Assembly: GCA_964520585.1 (NCBI GenBank)
Contig: CAZFOO010000004.1
Location: 15,056 to 79,055 of the forward strand
Direction of reading: 5' to 3'
Length of the DNA stretch: 64,000 nt
Source: PXAP01 sp964520585
GTDB lineage: Bacteria; Bacteroidota; Bacteroidia; Bacteroidales; PUMT01
Shown here one piece after another: positions 53,624 to 62,591 of the stretch; the stretch's first letter is position 1, and each line of letters opens with the position of its first letter. The notes under the pieces were generated by a model. The model ran no database searches, was not told the origin of the DNA, and saw nothing but the letters and a program-made list of their open reading frames with translations. Both the position numbers and the translations under genes were made by a program.

Positions 53624-54597
53624 TGCTAATAAAAAGGATAAGGTCGTTATTTAATCCTGAGAATTTTCAGGGTTGGGGAAAAAGACATAGTTATTTTGAG
53701 GGATGGTATTTCAAGGTGCTGAGCCAAAATGAAGCTCATGCTTTTGCCATTATCCCGGGAGTTGCAATGGATGATTCCGGCTCCCGCCACTCTTTTATCC
53801 AGGTACTTGATGGAAGAAAAAAAACTGCTGAATATTATAAATTTGATTATGAGAGTTTTTCTGCTTCGGGGGACAGGTTTCTTGTTTCTGTCGGCAACAA
53901 TCATTTTTCAGGAGATTCTCTATCTCTTGATCTTAACCGCCTTAAAGGGAAGCTTTTTTTTACCGGCAACATATCATGGCCAAAACCATGGTATTCCCCC
54001 GGAATAATGGGGCCTTATTCCTTTGTTCCGTTTATGGAATGTTATCATGGGATTGTAAGCATGGATCATTCAATCTCAGGAACACTGGCCTGCAATGGCG
54101 AAACTGTCGAATTTGACGGTGGAAGAGGATATATAGAGAAGGATTGGGGCAGCTCTTTTCCGGAAGGCTACATCTGGTTTCAGTCAAATCATTTTGACGT
54201 ACCGGGGATTTCCATAAAAACTTCTGTTGCAAAAATTCCATGGCTAAGAAGTTCTTTCGTGGGCTTTATCTCGGGGATATGGCTCAATAACAAGCTGATA
54301 AGCTTTACTACTTATAATGGTTCAGTATTGAAGTTAGTCAGAGCGAATACCGATAAGATTGAAGTCGTAATTGAAAATAGAAGATATCGTATAGAGATTG
54401 CCGTTGAGCGTGACTCTGCAACAGCTCTGGCTTCTCCCTTAAAAGGGCATATGGAAGGAAGGATTGAAGAAAGCATGTCATCAGATATTGAGGTGTACCT
54501 GACGGACCGGCGTTCAGCTCAAACCATTTTCTCCGGCCGCGGACGTAATGTTGCACTTGAAGCAGCAGGAAGATTGGATGAAATTTTAACCGGTTAA
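53623..54597 (+). CDS. Tocopherol-cyclase-like protein
   Basis: A 324-residue protein resembling the tocopherol cyclase (VTE1/SLR1737) family: FQGWGKRHSYFEGWYFKVLS, AFAIIPGVAMD, SHSFIQVLDG-like sequence, MGPYSFVPFMECYHGIVSM, RGYIEKDWGSSFPEGYIWFQSNHF and GFISGIWLNNK. In plants and cyanobacteria the enzyme closes the chromanol ring of vitamin E. Bacteroidota do not make tocopherol as far as known, so the bacterial substrate is unknown, perhaps a prenylquinol or other lipid. I chose ATG 53623 over the GTG at 53620. No signal peptide. Confidence 0.78.
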   Translation: MLIKRIRSLFNPENFQGWGKRHSYFEGWYFKVLSQNEAHAFAIIPGVAMDDSGSRHSFIQVLDGRKKTAEYYKFDYESFSASGDRFLVSVGNNHFSGDSLSLDLNRLKGKLFFTGNISWPKPWYSPGIMGPYSFVPFMECYHGIVSMDHSISGTLACNGETVEFDGGRGYIEKDWGSSFPEGYIWFQSNHFDVPGISIKTSVAKIPWLRSSFVGFISGIWLNNKLISFTTYNGSVLKLVRANTDKIEVVIENRRYRIEIAVERDSATALASPLKGHMEGRIEESMSSDIEVYLTDRRSAQTIFSGRGRNVALEAAGRLDEILTG

Positions 54598-54656
54598 AAT
54601 GATTTAAAACAATAAAAATATTTGCCCAGATAAATAACAAACAACTCTATCAAATC

Positions 54657-55217
54657 ATGGCAAGGAACCCTTCAGATTTTACCGGTTACAAGAGTGGAAT
54701 TCACATGTTTTTTGAGAGGAATGCCAGTCCCCGTAATCTTTTAGTATTATTTGTTATCATTCTAATATTTAATTTTTTTCTTTTCCCCGTTTTGATGCCT
54801 TCGGGAGAAGAAGAAGCACCGCTGGATATAATGTTTACCTATGATTCAGAAAAGGCTTATGATATGATAGAATTGTATGGTGAGGAAGGAAGGCGGTCTT
54901 ATATCAGGGGACTGGCATTTCTTGATTTTATTTATCCCGTTGTTTATTCGCTGTTTCTTGGGTTTATCATATTTAAGATTTATAAACGTCCCCTTCCTGC
55001 CCTTATTCCTCTGTCAATTCTTGTTTCCGACTATCTTGAAAATACAGGTATTATAATAATGCTGATCTCATGGCCTTCGCGGTTGTTTGTTCTTGCATGG
55101 CTTACAAGCCTTATGACAAGCATAAAATGGGTGCTAACCGGGATATCCGTTCTTGCTATAGTTCTTGGATTACTCAGCAGGTTGAGGATTAAAAATACTG
55201 CCGTTATTTTATTATGA
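54657..55217 (+). CDS. Uncharacterised multi-helix membrane protein
   Basis: A 186-residue protein with about four transmembrane helices, near residues 27-46, 83-105, 112-140 and 153-172. Between helices 1 and 2 lies an acidic extracytoplasmic or cytoplasmic loop (GEEEAPLDIMFTYDSEKAYDMIELYGEEGRR). I do not recognise a family. It lies 59 bp downstream of the tocopherol-cyclase-like gene on the same strand, so the two could be co-transcribed, and converges on an S41 peptidase gene. An imperfect hairpin (CCCGCC...GGCGGG, 55221-55259) may end transcription for both. Confidence 0.7.
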   Translation: MARNPSDFTGYKSGIHMFFERNASPRNLLVLFVIILIFNFFLFPVLMPSGEEEAPLDIMFTYDSEKAYDMIELYGEEGRRSYIRGLAFLDFIYPVVYSLFLGFIIFKIYKRPLPALIPLSILVSDYLENTGIIIMLISWPSRLFVLAWLTSLMTSIKWVLTGISVLAIVLGLLSRLRIKNTAVILL

Positions 55218-55301
55218 ACACCCGCCAAACAGGCTAATGGCTTTGGTATACCCGGCGGGCATAGGCATCTTTTTAATCATGTAAGCATGGGTGGGCGCAT
55301 A

Positions 55302-56357
55302 TCAAATATTGTTTCCTTCTTCCAGTATTTCTATTGCCTTCTCCAGGATGTCGTCGGTCCCTTCGAGCATAGATTCTTTGGTCATGTCTATCTGTATTTG
55401 TGGAGGAATCCCCGATTCAATATTGATTTCCTGGGGACTATAGAATCTTGTGCTGGAGACTCTTAGCAGCCAGCCATTCGGAAGATCGTGAAATGCCGGC
55501 ATTCCTCCCCCTCCACCTGTGGTATCACCTATAAATGTTACATTGGAAAAAGTATTCATATACTGAGCAAAATAAGTGGTTGCACTGTAACTTTTTCTGT
55601 TGGTAAGCACGACTACTTTACCCGTGTATCTTTCTCCGTCATGTGGTTCGATATAAATATCCTCTTTTCTGAAATCTTCGTGCCCCGGTCCTGTTTTTAC
55701 ATAATTATATCCGACAAGTGTCTTTTCATTGGTAAAGCGTGATGCCAGCTTTCTTGCATTCTCAATGCTTCCTCCGCCATTGTTGCGGACATCAAATATG
55801 AGTCCTTCCTTATTTTGAAGGTTCAGCAGCAGGATATCAAGATTAGTGTCTCCTATAGTATTGGCAAAACTGCTGTAATAAACATATACAATCTCTCCCA
55901 GATCAACGAACTGAAGGGGGCCTATGTACCTCTGCCTGCCCTCGAAATAATTCCGCTCAATTATCGAATAATCAAAATTCTCTGGACTGTCCAGATACCA
56001 TTCCCAATAGCGGGACCGGTCAAAAGAACTGACAAGATTGACATGACCGTCTTTTAGCTGGTATAGCATATCGGCACACAGGTCAAACAGTTCCACGTTA
56101 TTCATCTCATCGTGCACCAAAGGCTGGTAATTTGAGTATATCTGATCCCAATCAATATCTTTGTATTCAAAAAAGGAATAATGCCTGTCTGTAAAGGTCC
56201 ATACTTCCTCGAAAATGGTTGCCGGATCTGTTCCCGAATCGGGTTGCATTAAAACTTTTTCACATGCCGGTGAGATTATGGCAAGAAAAATAAATAGCAT
56301 CGCCGGCATTATTGCCAGGGAAGCTTTGTTTTTTAACTTGACTATTTGTGACAACAT
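55302..56357 (-). CDS. S41-family C-terminal-processing-like peptidase
   Basis: A 351-residue exported protease-like protein; the N-terminal hydrophobic segment (residues 15-32, ending SPAC) may be a lipoprotein signal. The N-terminal helical domain begins DPATIFEEVWTFTDRHYSFFEYK. The S41 core is GLIFDVRNNGGGSIENA, and the catalytic serine is probably in LTNRKSYSATTYFAQYM. DTTGGGGGMPAFHDLPNGW follows. A separate PDZ domain is not seen. Such tail-specific-protease relatives are common in Bacteroidota; the substrate is unknown. Confidence 0.85.
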   Translation of the reverse strand: MLSQIVKLKNKASLAIMPAMLFIFLAIISPACEKVLMQPDSGTDPATIFEEVWTFTDRHYSFFEYKDIDWDQIYSNYQPLVHDEMNNVELFDLCADMLYQLKDGHVNLVSSFDRSRYWEWYLDSPENFDYSIIERNYFEGRQRYIGPLQFVDLGEIVYVYYSSFANTIGDTNLDILLLNLQNKEGLIFDVRNNGGGSIENARKLASRFTNEKTLVGYNYVKTGPGHEDFRKEDIYIEPHDGERYTGKVVVLTNRKSYSATTYFAQYMNTFSNVTFIGDTTGGGGGMPAFHDLPNGWLLRVSSTRFYSPQEINIESGIPPQIQIDMTKESMLEGTDDILEKAIEILEEGNNI

Positions 56358-56401
56358 ATTGGAATTATAATTTTATTTTTCAGAAAGTAACAGGTTAATT
56401 A

Positions 56402-57232
56402 TTATCTTACCTTGAAGTAAAGTTCAAGAACAAGCTGATGCTGGGTGTTGTTCATATTAAGGCTGTGTTTTCCCGCCATAGTATAATAATCCCATATATA
56501 ACCTATCCGGAACCAGTTTGGGTTTGATTTGCCACTGAAAGATTCTCTTACAAATAATCCTGTAGTAAAATGGGAATAATTGAAGGGTGTCAGGATCGCT
56601 TGCTCGAATCCCTGTATTTTTGTGCCTCCGTCTTCATCCAGTTCGAAACTTACGCCATATTCGGGGATCCTCATTGCATAGCCGCCCAGACTGGCTGCCA
56701 GGGAGAGTTCAATATTCCAGTCCCTCCACAAAAACCTGCTTTCGAAATTCAAACCTGCCTGGGGCCTTAATTCGGCTATGAAATCCGCGAACAGAAAAGA
56801 ATTACCCAATCTGTCAGCTATACGGAAATTGCCGAACAGGTTAGCTTCTCCTCCTGCAAATATTTCATAATTGTCAGGTGTATTAACCTTTCTAAGATGA
56901 AGATACCTCAATCCCCCACCCGGATTTGACACGATCGTGTTTTTATGTGCAGGCCTGGAATAATTGAACTGGATCCGGGCAAAACTCCATTCTGAAATAT
57001 AGGTGGACCTGTGGACACGACGGCCAAAATTGATAATACCACCTGGTCCTTCATAATGAAGATTTGACATCCTCTGGTCCATTAAAATACTCCAGGTAAA
57101 ACCCTGATCATTTTTGTAATATATTCCTTCCGGGACGGCAACCTTTTCGCTGCCTTCATCTGACTGCCCGGCATTAAGGTAAAGACCGGAAATTAATAAC
57201 AGGATAGATGCCAGGATAAAGCTCCGGATCAT
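56402..57232 (-). CDS. Exported, probable outer-membrane beta-barrel protein of unknown function
   Basis: A 276-residue protein with a signal peptide (MIRSFILASILLLISGLYLN, then AGQ). Longer in-frame starts exist up to 57316, but the one at 57232 gives a proper signal. The mature part is rich in alternating aromatic and polar residues typical of beta strands (FTWSILMDQRMSNLHYEGP, LRYLHLRKVNTPDNYEIFAGG) and ends LVLELYFKVR, an outer-membrane-like terminus. No family is recognised. The S41 peptidase gene is 44 bp downstream, so they may be one operon. Confidence 0.7.
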   Translation of the reverse strand: MIRSFILASILLLISGLYLNAGQSDEGSEKVAVPEGIYYKNDQGFTWSILMDQRMSNLHYEGPGGIINFGRRVHRSTYISEWSFARIQFNYSRPAHKNTIVSNPGGGLRYLHLRKVNTPDNYEIFAGGEANLFGNFRIADRLGNSFLFADFIAELRPQAGLNFESRFLWRDWNIELSLAASLGGYAMRIPEYGVSFELDEDGGTKIQGFEQAILTPFNYSHFTTGLFVRESFSGKSNPNWFRIGYIWDYYTMAGKHSLNMNNTQHQLVLELYFKVR

Positions 57233-57427
57233 TCCTGGGCAATTCAGGTAAGAAGGGTGTATATGGTAAAATAGTCGAAACAGGATAGTGTTTTTCATTA
57301 TGAAATTTTTTCCCATGCAGTGATTTTGTGGATGGATAATTCTAAATATTTATTATTGCTGCAAAACTAACAAAGCTTTACTAAATATGATTCATGTTTC
57401 TGTGTTTAAATTTATTCGTATAAAGTA

Positions 57428-57480
57428 TAGTTAGTAATCTGTTTAACAATGTGTTAGTGATTCATGGTTCGGATATTGTG
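57428..57480. repeat. 53-bp repeat C, copy 2 (possible operator)
   Basis: 44 of 53 bases match 9191-9243. Here the central dyad is perfect (TAACA-ATG-TGTTA). The repeat lies in a 653-bp divergent gap between the beta-barrel gene and a Tat-exported TIM-barrel gene. The gap also contains TTGACTTCGTCG-like sequence near 57510, an arm of repeat A. I see no coding sequence in the gap. Confidence 0.6.
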
Positions 57481-57885
57481 CTTTTCAATCAATATAACCC
57501 CCTGTTTTATTGACTTCGTCGGTTTCACATGCAATGTTTTGTCTCGTTTTGCAATAGTTTTCGAATGTAAAATTCATGCTATTTTGCGTGACTTCAGTAT
57601 CAGGGTGATTTATGGGTAAATTTTAAATGAGCAAAGCGATGCTAAGGATTTTCATCAATAATTATTGAAAGATAATAATTGGATTTCATGCAGGTCCCGT
57701 TGAAATATCTAATAAATATTTTACCTGTTTAATTCTTTTTATTTTATCTCATGCCGGTTACGCGAAATCTATAAAGTGATAAAATTGTTTGGCAGCCATT
57801 TATTTTTCAATATGTAGGGGTATTTCCCTTTACTTTTTTATTTTTATGTTTTAATTTGATCACTAATAAACAAAATAAAATAATT

Positions 57886-58821
57886 ATGGAACGTAGGAAT
57901 TTTATCCGTAACGCTGCTCTGGGGAGCATCGGGCTTACCGGGCTGACCGGTGCTTTTGCAACTAACGCAGGCGCCTCTGAAACAAAAGTCTCCAATAAGG
58001 CAAAATTCAATCTCAAGTATGCACCTTCACTGGGAACCTTCCGGGAGCATGCCGGTGATGATCCAATTGATCAGATAAAGTTTATGCATGATCAGGGATT
58101 CAGGGCAATATTTGACAATGGATTAATGGGTAGGGAGCCAGCATTGCAGGAGAAAATTGCAAACGAACTTGATCGCCTGGGGATGGATCTGGGACCATTT
58201 GTTCTTTATGCAGATTTTAGTGTGAAATCAATGGTAACACGTGATCCCGAAATGATGGAGATGCTTAGGGACAGAATGAGAATGGGTCTTGAAGTGCATA
58301 AGCGCACCAATGTCCAATCAGCTCTTGTAGTACCGGGACGTTATGATGAAAGGCTGCACTGGGATTATCAGACGGCAAATGTTATTGATACCATGCGGAT
58401 GTGCAGTGAAATCGTTGAAAAAAGCGAAATGGTGCTTGTTATGGAACCCTTAAATGTTTTGATAAATCATCCCGGACTGTTCCTGACTTCCATACCACAG
58501 GCATATATGATTTGCAAGGCAGTTGAACACACCCATTGCCGTATTGTGAATGATACCTATCATCAGCAAATCACTGAGGGTAATTTGATACCCAACATAG
58601 ATATGGCCTGGGAATATATTGCTGCTTTCCATTGCGGCGACCATCCCGGCAGAAGAGAGCCGGGGACAGGCGAGATTAACTATCTGAACGTATTCAAACA
58701 TTTGTATGATAAAGGCTATGATGGCGTTATATGCACCGAACATGGCAGAAGTATTCCCGGCAAGGAGGGAGAGAAAGCTTTTATAGAAGCTTACAGGAAG
58801 GTGGATTCTTTTGAAGTTTAA
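57886..58821 (+). CDS. Tat-exported hydroxypyruvate isomerase-like TIM-barrel protein
   Basis: A 311-residue protein with a twin-arginine signal (MERRNFIRNAALGSIG, then a hydrophobic stretch ending near residue 34). The body is a sugar phosphate isomerase/AP-endonuclease-2 TIM barrel: KYAPSLGTFREHAGDDP, VLVMEPLNV with a metal-binding Glu, CRIVNDTYHQQIT with Asp and His, FHCGDHPGRREPGTGEINY and GVICTEHGRS. The last two segments match hydroxypyruvate isomerase. I chose ATG 57886, since the TTG at 57856 adds residues before the Tat motif. The substrate is unknown. Confidence 0.87.
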   Translation: MERRNFIRNAALGSIGLTGLTGAFATNAGASETKVSNKAKFNLKYAPSLGTFREHAGDDPIDQIKFMHDQGFRAIFDNGLMGREPALQEKIANELDRLGMDLGPFVLYADFSVKSMVTRDPEMMEMLRDRMRMGLEVHKRTNVQSALVVPGRYDERLHWDYQTANVIDTMRMCSEIVEKSEMVLVMEPLNVLINHPGLFLTSIPQAYMICKAVEHTHCRIVNDTYHQQITEGNLIPNIDMAWEYIAAFHCGDHPGRREPGTGEINYLNVFKHLYDKGYDGVICTEHGRSIPGKEGEKAFIEAYRKVDSFEV

Positions 58822-58879
58822 TAAAAAGTAAGTATTTCAATATTTCTTAAAAATTATTTAACAGGCAACTGGTATAATA

Positions 58880-58935
58880 TGTTCCTCCTGTAAGGCAAAA
58901 ATTTATTTAAGATATTAACAAGATTTGACCTGTGG
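58880..58935 (+). repeat. Fragment of dispersed repeat B, copy 3
   Basis: GTTCCTCCTGTAAG matches 52226-52239 exactly, and the following 40 AT-rich bases ending in ATTTGAC resemble the same repeat with small gaps. It lies in the spacer between two plus-strand genes. Confidence 0.45.
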
Positions 58936-59070
58936 TTGACTATATTATAATATACTATTAAAAGCTCTTTTTGCAAAATAGAACAGATGTATAATTGACA
59001 CAGGGGATGAACCGGTGCGGGTGATTGTAAATTCTTTTCTTAAGACTGCCTGCTTAATCAAATCATTATC

Positions 59071-59571
59071 ATGAAGCATTTTATTAAATTATTACATGAA
59101 AAAGATGTTGCAATAATCCACTGGATGGCTGAATATGGTATTTTCCTGGTCAGGATAAGTATCGGAATTATTTTTTTCTGGTTCGGGATACTGAAATATT
59201 TCCCGGGACTTAGTCCCGCAGATGATTTGGCAACCAGGACAATAGAAATACTTACGTTCGGTATTATAACCGGTAAGGTTGCCCTCGTCATCCTTGCCAC
59301 GCTGGAAGTTGTTATAGGAATCGGCCTGATATTTGGGATATTTCTCCGGGAAACTTTGTTGTTATTATTTTTTCAGATGCTTGGAACTATAACGCCCATG
59401 TTTCTTTTTCCGGAAGAGGTATTTACCAGGATACCATATGCTCCCACACTGGAAGGACAGTACATAATCAAGAATATCGTTATAGTAAGTGCCGGAATTG
59501 TAATCGGGTCTACTGTGCGGGGCGGAAGAATTGTAGCAGATCCGGAGGAAATGGATCAACCCGGTGACTGA
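59071..59571 (+). CDS. DoxX-like small membrane protein
   Basis: A 166-residue membrane protein with four helices (about 20-43, 66-92, 95-113 and 130-150). ISIGIIFFWFGILKYFPG near residue 30 is the DoxX/DUF417-like motif, and GKVALVILATLEVVIGIGLIFG forms the second and third helices. DoxX-like proteins are linked to quinone or thiosulfate redox chemistry or to oxidative stress, but this branch is not characterised. It stands alone on its strand, followed after 74 bp by a small membrane protein. Confidence 0.78.
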   Translation: MKHFIKLLHEKDVAIIHWMAEYGIFLVRISIGIIFFWFGILKYFPGLSPADDLATRTIEILTFGIITGKVALVILATLEVVIGIGLIFGIFLRETLLLLFFQMLGTITPMFLFPEEVFTRIPYAPTLEGQYIIKNIVIVSAGIVIGSTVRGGRIVADPEEMDQPGD

Positions 59572-59645
59572 GGTTTGAAAACGTGCTTGCCCGGAGATTT
59601 TTTTGCAGATTGCTGCCATCTTGGCTAAATGCAATAACAGGAATT

Positions 59646-60053
59646 ATGAAACTTGAAAAGGTTCTTTTTAAAATGTCTTTTACTGAGACATTAATACTAT
59701 CACTGTTTTTCTTTGGTATTTTCAATGGATTTATTTTGCTTTTTATGGTTTTAACTGGCAGGACTGGGTTTCTGCTTTATGACAACGCCTGGATAATCCA
59801 GGTTTTCTTTCCATTTATGTATTCCATTATTCAAACTTCAATAAACCGAAATGGGATATTAAAGATTTCTGATTATAATGATTTACTGTCATTGGTTAAA
59901 AAGATAGAAAATCTGGTTTTTAAAAAAGGATATATTCCGACAGAGCCAAAAAAACAGATCTTACAACTGCAAAATCGAATACGTTCAACATTGCATTTGT
60001 CAGGAAGACAAAATGAGACAGGGTTTTTAATTTTTTTTTCAGAGAAGATATAA
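59646..60053 (+). CDS. Uncharacterised two-helix membrane protein
   Basis: A 135-residue frame with two hydrophobic helices (about residues 12-34 and 44-62) and a basic C-terminal part with a short coiled coil (NDLLSLVKKIENLVFKK). I chose ATG 59646 (MKLEKVLFKM); the upstream extension to 59583 has no membrane-protein character. No family is recognised, and the AT-rich composition lowers confidence that it is real. Confidence 0.5.
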   Translation: MKLEKVLFKMSFTETLILSLFFFGIFNGFILLFMVLTGRTGFLLYDNAWIIQVFFPFMYSIIQTSINRNGILKISDYNDLLSLVKKIENLVFKKGYIPTEPKKQILQLQNRIRSTLHLSGRQNETGFLIFFSEKI

Positions 60054-60389
60054 ATATTCAGGTTAATATGGATGAAATACTAATCTTCACAAAAAGGAAC
60101 CTGATTATCCGGATTTTAACCAGGCTTAAATACGACAAGTCCAATAATAAAATAAACCAGGCGGTTTAAAACAGACAATCAAATAATATTCAAGCTGCAC
60201 TATTTCCCATCGTACAGTTGATAAACAAACTGAATCATAAAAATATGGATATCAAAATACCAGCCAGTAGATGTGCAAAGTGAAAAAGTTCACTTTAAGT
60301 AAACAGACTGTTTTTTATCATAATATTTAAATACTCTTCTATTTATATTTACCCGCGTAAGTTAAAGTCAAATTTGAATTCGAAATCTC
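60054..60389. other. 336-bp gene-free gap
   Basis: AT-rich sequence upstream of the cytochrome gene. A 33-codon frame from 60068 has no recognisable features. I see neither a clear terminator nor a TAnnTTTG promoter. Confidence 0.4.
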
Positions 60390-61220
60390 ATGGACAGACG
60401 TAAAGCAATGAAAGTTTTTGCCGGTGTCGTCGCCGGAAGTGGAGTAGGTGCTTATACTCTCGGAAACATTTTCAAGACTGAAACCCAACCAATGGAACAA
60501 CCGGTGAAGCTGGAATACACTCCTTCAGATTCCTCCTGGGCATATTCTCCCTTAGACCCTGCTGCAACCGGGGAGCTGGCTTATAGTTATTACCAGGAAG
60601 GCAGTTGCATGTATGCTGTATTTAAGAGTATAATAGTGCAGTTAGCTGATAAATTTGGCGAACCCTATGCTTCTTTTCCATGCCACATGATGAAATATGG
60701 ACATAGCGGTATTGGGGGTTATGGTACTGTTTGCGGTGCTCTTAACGGGGGTGCTGCTCTTATTGGGTTACTTGTAGAAGAGAAATCAGCCCAGAATATC
60801 CTTATATCCGGGCTTTTCAGGTGGTATGAACAGAATCAGCTCCCGGAATTCAAGCCCCGGACGACATTTCTTGATTTCACCCCACCCTCATCCTTATCTG
60901 AATCAACTCTATGTCATGCTTCTGTTACCAATTGGGTGAAACAATCAGGATATGAAGCCGATTCCGGTGAGCGCAAAGAGAGATGCCGGCGTCTGACAGC
61001 TGACGTAGCATTAAGAACCGCTGCAATCCTGAATGAATATACTGGTAATACTTATCTCACAGTTGGACATGACAGTCAGGATGTACGGGAATGTATGACC
61101 TGTCATGGTGATGAGGGAAAACTCAACAATACTAATGGAAAAATGCAGTGTTCTTCATGCCACAATGAATCGGTCACACACAAAATATTTGCAGAGCCGC
61201 ACTATAGGGTGATGAAATAA
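60390..61220 (+). CDS. Split-Soret-type dihaem cytochrome c with C_GCAxxG_C_C domain
   Basis: A 276-residue protein with a probable Tat signal (MDRRKAMKVFAGVVAGSG). The middle is a C_GCAxxG_C_C-family domain: Cys73 in GSCMYAVF, Cys98, Cys115 in GTVCGALNGGAAL, Cys175 and Cys199. Two c-type haem motifs end the chain, CMTCH (235-239) and CSSCH (254-258). This order matches split-Soret cytochrome c of sulfate reducers, which also holds an iron-sulfur cluster. It should act as an electron carrier outside the cytoplasm. Cytochrome c maturation genes are not in the window. It is placed alone, divergent to no obvious partner. Confidence 0.85.
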   Translation: MDRRKAMKVFAGVVAGSGVGAYTLGNIFKTETQPMEQPVKLEYTPSDSSWAYSPLDPAATGELAYSYYQEGSCMYAVFKSIIVQLADKFGEPYASFPCHMMKYGHSGIGGYGTVCGALNGGAALIGLLVEEKSAQNILISGLFRWYEQNQLPEFKPRTTFLDFTPPSSLSESTLCHASVTNWVKQSGYEADSGERKERCRRLTADVALRTAAILNEYTGNTYLTVGHDSQDVRECMTCHGDEGKLNNTNGKMQCSSCHNESVTHKIFAEPHYRVMK

Positions 61221-61371
61221 TAATAGCGGGGACAAGCAGATTTTATTGATTTAATTTATTTCCTTTTATCTGATAAAATATGCTATCTGAAGCAACAGTA
61301 AATATTTTATTTCGGCATCGCTATGAGCCGATTATCAGTTTGGCTCGTGAATTTGAAACCGGGGTCTTTTT

Positions 61372-62433
61372 TTAATACTTCTTTCGGTTAGCAAAAGCTA
61401 CCAGAGAAAGCATTACCGGTACCTCGACAAGAACTCCTACCACTGTTACCAGTGCAGCGGGCGACTGGAGACCGAAAAGTGCAATTGCCACTGCAACAGC
61501 TAGTTCAAAGAAGTTGCTTGCGCCGATCATGGCTGCAGGTGCACAAACAGCATGTGAGAGATTCAGTTTTTTCCCTCCATACCAGGCAACAAAGAATATA
61601 AAGTATGTCTGGATCACAAGCGGAACTGCAGCCAGCAAAATTATAAACGGATTATTAATTATATTCTGACCCTGAAATGCAAATAATAGCACCAGTGTTA
61701 CAAGAAGTGCAACAATGCTTACAGGCTTCAGTTTTGGCAGGAATCTCTTTTTAAACCACTCTTCACCATGCGATCTCAGTAATATTCTCTGCGTGATAAC
61801 TCCGGCAACCAGCGGCACAACAACAAAGATCACGACACTGGCAACCAGGGTGTCATAGGGTATGATGACATCGGTAATGCCAAGTAGCAGACCGACAATC
61901 GGAATAAATGCTACAAGTATGATCAGGTCGTTAACTGAAACCTGCACAAGGGTGTAGTTTGGATCGCCGTCGGTAAGGTAGGACCATACGAAAACCATTG
62001 CGGTGCAGGGAGCTGCACCCAATATGATCGCCCCGGCAATATACTCGCCGGCCAATTCAGGATCAATCCATGCCTGATAAAGCTTCGAGAAGAACAACCA
62101 GGCAAAGAAAGCCATTGTGAATGGCTTTATAAGCCAGTTAATAATAAGCGTCCATACTACTCCTCTTGGTTTTTTGCCGATTTTCCGTATACTGCCGAAA
62201 TCAATCTGGAGCATCATCGGATATATCATCAGCCAGATTAGTATTGCAACAGGTATATTTACCTTTGCTATTTCAAGGCTGCTTATGATTTCAATGCTGT
62301 CGCCGGCTATATGGCCAATGCCGATACCTGACAGGATTCCAAGTGCAACCCAGAGGGTAAGATATTTTTCAAACAACCCTATAGTTTTTCTGGATTTATC
62401 AGGAATGGTAACTTCCTTTATCGGGTCAGTCAT
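61372..62433 (-). CDS. acr3: Arsenite efflux permease Acr3
   Basis: A 353-residue, ten-helix membrane transporter of the ACR3 family that exports arsenite. The conserved cysteine is in LGAAPCTAMVFVWS, with RGVVWTLIINWLIKPF earlier and APAAMIGASNFFELAVAVAIALFG later. Length is standard. It is the last gene of the arsR-arsC-(arsM)-acr3 operon, 158 bp after the arsM remnant. No arsA ATPase is present, as is normal for Acr3 systems. Confidence 0.96.
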   Translation of the reverse strand: MTDPIKEVTIPDKSRKTIGLFEKYLTLWVALGILSGIGIGHIAGDSIEIISSLEIAKVNIPVAILIWLMIYPMMLQIDFGSIRKIGKKPRGVVWTLIINWLIKPFTMAFFAWLFFSKLYQAWIDPELAGEYIAGAIILGAAPCTAMVFVWSYLTDGDPNYTLVQVSVNDLIILVAFIPIVGLLLGITDVIIPYDTLVASVVIFVVVPLVAGVITQRILLRSHGEEWFKKRFLPKLKPVSIVALLVTLVLLFAFQGQNIINNPFIILLAAVPLVIQTYFIFFVAWYGGKKLNLSHAVCAPAAMIGASNFFELAVAVAIALFGLQSPAALVTVVGVLVEVPVMLSLVAFANRKKY

Positions 62434-62591
62434 TTTGTTTGATAGTTATTATGGTTAGAACAATCATTTAATTGCATTCTGCACTTGCAGAGTCTGGCTC
62501 AACGGTCCTTAATTATTGTGAAAACCTCATCTGCCTTAAGAAGGCAAAAAACATGAATTTCATATCTTTGCGCAGTGCTAAATCCGGTGGC

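Noticed and set aside
62529..62555. Hairpin TGCCTT-AAG-AAGGCA as terminator of the ars remnant
   Set aside because: The stem is only 6 bp and there is no T-tract on the 3' side of either strand; A residues follow on the plus strand.
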